This document shows positions 59,703 through 64,000 of a stretch of DNA of 64,000 bases, piece by piece. Position 1 is the stretch's first letter. Every line of letters begins with the position of its first letter. The stretch is from Streptomyces sp. SID13031 (GTDB lineage: Bacteria; Actinomycetota; Actinomycetes; Propionibacteriales; Kribbellaceae): positions 1-64,000 of the forward strand of contig NZ_JAAGLV010000011.1 in NCBI RefSeq assembly GCF_010548305.1, read 5' to 3'. The translations under genes were made by a program, and so were the position numbers. The notes under the pieces are model-generated. The model was not told where the DNA came from. It saw only the letters and a list, made by a program, of their open reading frames with translations, and did no database searches.

Positions 59703-60521
59703 TCAGTCGGTCCGGCAGAACTCGCGGAGTGCAGTGGCGAGCGCCTTGGGATCGAAGCTGTGCTGTTGCCCGGTGACTGGCCGGACCGTGGCCGTGGGCA
59801 ACAATTCGCCGACGGCCCGGGCCGCCGTGACAAGCCACGGCTCGGTGCCCTCGCCGTACAGGACCAGGGCAGGAACGGTTACCTGCGGCCAGCGGTCCTT
59901 GGGCAGCGCTTCTCCGGACATGGTTCCCGCCATCAGCCGCCCGTCATAGGCGATCGTGTGAGCGGCCTCTTCGAGAGCCGGCCAGAACGGTGTCTGCCGT
60001 AGCTTTCCGACAAGCTCGACCGGCAGCGCGGCGGCAGCGGTGAGAAAGAGTTCGACTGCGTCGCCCCGGCGGTCCTCGTCGATGGAGAGTTCGAGCTGCT
60101 GCACATAGTCGGCAGGCAGGGGCGGGCGGCTGTTGCCCACGACGAAAGGTGGTTCGAACAGAGCCAGCCGACTGACCGGAAGGCCGCCCTCAGTCGCGTC
60201 GAGCGCGAGGACCGCGCCCGAGGACTGACCGCAGATGACCGCCGGTGTACCGAAGACCGCGATCAGCGCATCCAGATCCTCGATCTCACGTTCGACCCGG
60301 TATGGCAGCATCTCGGAACTCTCGCCCCGGCCACGACGGTCGTAGGTGACGACGGCGAACTCGTCCGACAGCAGTTCCGCGGACTCCGCGGCCGCTGGGT
60401 TCATCGCCCGGTAACTGGTGGCTCCCTCCACGAAGATCAGTGGAACACCGTCGCCGCGTACCTCGTAGCAGATCGTCGTACCGTCCACCGAGTGCACTTT
60501 GTCGCGCAGGACCTCAGTCAT
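59703..60521 (-). CDS. alpha/beta-fold hydrolase
   Basis: A 272-aa hydrolase. The nucleophile elbow is ICGQSSGAVLAL (G-x-S-x-G with Ser), the oxyanion region is VYDRRGRGESS-like (VTYDRRGRGESSEM), and the catalytic His lies in TGQQHSFDPKAL near the C-terminus. No signal peptide is present. Such proteins are common in actinobacteria; the substrate is unknown. It converges on the SARP gene with a 21-nt gap and no SARP repeat precedes it, so it is probably not part of the regulon. Start at ATG 60521; the frame is open upstream but without coding character. Confidence 0.85.
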   Translation of the reverse strand: MTEVLRDKVHSVDGTTICYEVRGDGVPLIFVEGATSYRAMNPAAAESAELLSDEFAVVTYDRRGRGESSEMLPYRVEREIEDLDALIAVFGTPAVICGQSSGAVLALDATEGGLPVSRLALFEPPFVVGNSRPPLPADYVQQLELSIDEDRRGDAVELFLTAAAALPVELVGKLRQTPFWPALEEAAHTIAYDGRLMAGTMSGEALPKDRWPQVTVPALVLYGEGTEPWLVTAARAVGELLPTATVRPVTGQQHSFDPKALATALREFCRTD

Positions 60522-60827
60522 TCTGCCGCTTCTTTCGTCGTGAGGGTGATGGTGTCCTGTGGCGGGTGTGGCCTGATGGTTCGCGATGCAGAGGCCGCCG
60601 CAGTGGCAGGAATACAAGCTGGGTGCTCGCTCCGTTGCCAGGGTTCGGCGACGGTCGAAACTCTGGCCCATGAGCCTTCGGCGTCATCCGAAAGGTTGCT
60701 CGTAGCAAGGGGCAGGCTCGACAGTTTCTCCCACTACGCGTTCAGCATCCTTCGGAGGTGCGACCTATTCCGGCGCGTTGACAGCAGGCATTCGCAGCAG
60801 AGTGTTTCGCCGAAAGAGGAGCTCACG
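60522..60827. other. intergenic stretch with no recognisable gene
   Basis: Divergent promoter region between the hydrolase and the membrane protein. I see no repeat, RNA gene or coding frame that I can support. Confidence 0.4.
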
Positions 60828-61274
60828 ATGTTCATCACCGCCGTCACTGCCGCCACTGCCGAACGTGTTTCGGTGAGGAATCTGATCAAGGCCAGCCTGG
60901 TGGCAGTAGTTTTAGCTGCGTTGGCCGCTGAGGTGCTGACTGCCCTTGTCCGGGCTGCAGGCGTCGATCTCGCGGTTGGTAACCCGGGCGGCAAGGCCGA
61001 CAGCGTCGTACCGGTCGCGTTCGGCGCCTGCGCGATCAGCCTCACTCTGGCCATGATCGCCGGCACGTTGCTCGCCTTGCTCATCAACCGTTTCTCGAGT
61101 CATCCGGCGCGTACCTACATCCGGACGACAATTGTTCTGACGGTTGCCTCACTTGCCGCCCCGCTCACGGCCGCCGGTACCTCCACCGCAACGAAACTGA
61201 CTTTGATCGCCGTCCACCTGACCGCGGCCTCGATCATCATCCCCGCGGTCGGCCGTCGCCTTGGGCGGCCGTAG
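60828..61274 (+). CDS. four-helix membrane protein (DUF6069-like)
   Basis: A 148-aa integral membrane protein. GGAG precedes the ATG at 60828. Four hydrophobic segments are visible (LVAVVLAALAAEVLTALV, VVPVAFGACAISLTLAMIAGTLLALLI, TTIVLTVASLAAPLTAA, LTLIAVHLTAASIIIPAVG), in the pattern of the actinobacterial DUF6069 family. The function is unknown. It is convergent with the MarR remnant. Confidence 0.7.
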   Translation: MFITAVTAATAERVSVRNLIKASLVAVVLAALAAEVLTALVRAAGVDLAVGNPGGKADSVVPVAFGACAISLTLAMIAGTLLALLINRFSSHPARTYIRTTIVLTVASLAAPLTAAGTSTATKLTLIAVHLTAASIIIPAVGRRLGRP

Positions 61275-61297
61275 TGGGACCCCTCGCGGGAGACTGC

Positions 61298-61679
61298 TCA
61301 GGTCGTGAGGCGGAGGCGTTCGGTCTCGGCCTTGTTGATGTCGGCCGCTGTGCTGAGCAAAGTGGTGGCGAAACGTAACTGGTCGTCGTCCATCGTCTCA
61401 AGATGGCTGGCCCATCGACTGTAAATCGGCCCGAGCAGTTCCGCAGGTACTCCGTGTTTGCCGTCACCAAGACCTCGCGACGATCAGCCGTGTCCCGGCT
61501 CCGGGTGATCATGTCGGCCTTCTCCAGCCGATCCAGGGCATCGGTGATGCCGCCGCCGGACGTCAGGCTTGACCGCTCGGCGAGTTCGCCCGGTCGCTGC
61601 GGTCCATGGAGCGTCAGCAAGTGCGCGAGTTGCAGGTCAACGCCACGTATTTCCCACGGATCGCGCCACGGTGTCCTGG
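61298..61679 (-). pseudogene. MarR-family regulator, frameshifted and truncated
   Basis: The winged-helix core VDLQLAHLLTLHGPQRPGELAERSSLTSGGGITDALDRLEKADMITRSRDTADRREVLVTA is clear. After EYLR, near 61436, coding changes frame and continues as LLGPIYSRWASHLETMDDDQLRFATTLLSTAADI to a stop at 61298. The N-terminus is missing: a stop lies just before DPWEIRGVDL. One base change and a lost start make it inactive. Confidence 0.75.
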
Positions 61680-61696
61680 TACATCACTGCGTGAAC

Positions 61697-61930
61697 CATG
61701 AAGTTCCGCATCGCGAGGTTCATCGGTGGCGCGAGCTCGTTGCCGACGATGCGACGTACTGGTTCACCGACGGCTCCTTCGAGGGCGTCGAGGCGATCGC
61801 GGCGGCCGTCCAGCGGACCTTCGACGAGATCGTGGACGAGGTCTGCACGATCAGCGACCTCCACTGGGTCTGTACCACCCCCGACTGCGCCGTCGTCCGC
61901 TATCAATTCCACTGGGCGGGTGATGATGGG
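61697..61930 (+). pseudogene. SnoaL/NTF2-like domain fragment
   Basis: HRWRELVADDATYWFTDGSFEGVEAIAAAVQRTFDEIVDE and the strand text DLHWVCTTPDCAVVRYQFHWAG match the central part of NTF2-like polyketide-cyclase-fold proteins. The usual ends are absent and the frame degenerates after 61930. Confidence 0.5.
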
Positions 61931-62091
61931 GTGGTGGGACGCAAACGGAAGCCTGACCGCCACGAGACCCTCGCCGACCTGGTCGGTGAGGTGGTGGTGG
62001 GCGCGGACCTTCAGGCACTCGTGGACGTCTGCGGGTTGTACTGAAGCCAGCGAGACCGGCCCATCGAACAGCGGCGGGCCGTCGTACAGCA

Positions 62092-64000
<1,909 letters not shown>

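Overview
The window comes from a high-GC actinobacterium. This follows from strong third-position GC bias, frequent GTG/TTG starts, AfsR/SARP regulation, FCD-GntR regulators and many small actinobacterial families. A Kribbella-like member of the Propionibacteriales is my guess, not something the sequence proves. I found no rRNA and no CRISPR array.

Layout. (1) 1-12.4 kb: the 3' end of a DUF222/HNH gene, then a divergent FCD-GntR regulator and a tightly coupled seven-gene operon for sugar-acid breakdown. The operon holds a double-length altronate/galactarate dehydratase-like protein, an FAH-family enzyme, a ketoglutarate-semialdehyde dehydrogenase, an IlvD/Edd dehydratase, a LarA-like protein, a U32-like barrel protein and a GlcD-like flavoprotein. 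(2) 12.4-17.0 kb: a minus-strand array of 13 tRNA or tRNA-like genes of 11 isotypes, interleaved with the RNA ligase RtcB, an HNH nuclease and small proteins. GC-rich hairpins sit between the units, and a rho-independent terminator closes the array. (3) 17.66 kb: tRNA-Thr(CGT), whose 3' end is the left attachment site of a 21.4-kb island ending in an identical 41-bp repeat at 39.1 kb. The island carries a type I restriction system with an extra methylase-like protein, and a cluster with SerRS and AlaRS paralogues, an archaeal-type SAM synthetase, a glycosyltransferase, two APH-type kinases, phosphatases, NUDIX and HD proteins and a DUF5919-type regulator. (4) 39.2-43.0 kb: a frameshifted tyrosine integrase of a second, decayed element, a two-TM protein resembling TRADD-N-associated proteins, and gene fragments. 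(5) 43.0-59.7 kb: a RiPP locus with two or three candidate precursors. (6) 59.7-64 kb: an alpha/beta hydrolase, a DUF6069-like membrane protein, remnants, and a UvrA-like ATPase running off the end.

The main discovery is in region 5. A class I lanthipeptide operon (LanA-LanB-LanC-ABC), a MauE/MauD-like redox plus ABC plus signal-peptidase operon with an 8-Cys peptide, and a HExxH/PqqD peptide-modification gene coupled to a 47-aa ORF are interleaved with a SARP regulator. Six promoter regions carry CTGAAG-like repeats with an exact 11-bp period, the arrangement SARP proteins recognise. I therefore read the whole region as one regulon making and exporting modified peptides.

Two other systems deserve attention: the tRNA array with RtcB, which may be a reserve-and-repair system against tRNA cleavage, and the island's cluster of tRNA-synthetase paralogues with an archaeal-type SAM synthetase, whose product is unknown.
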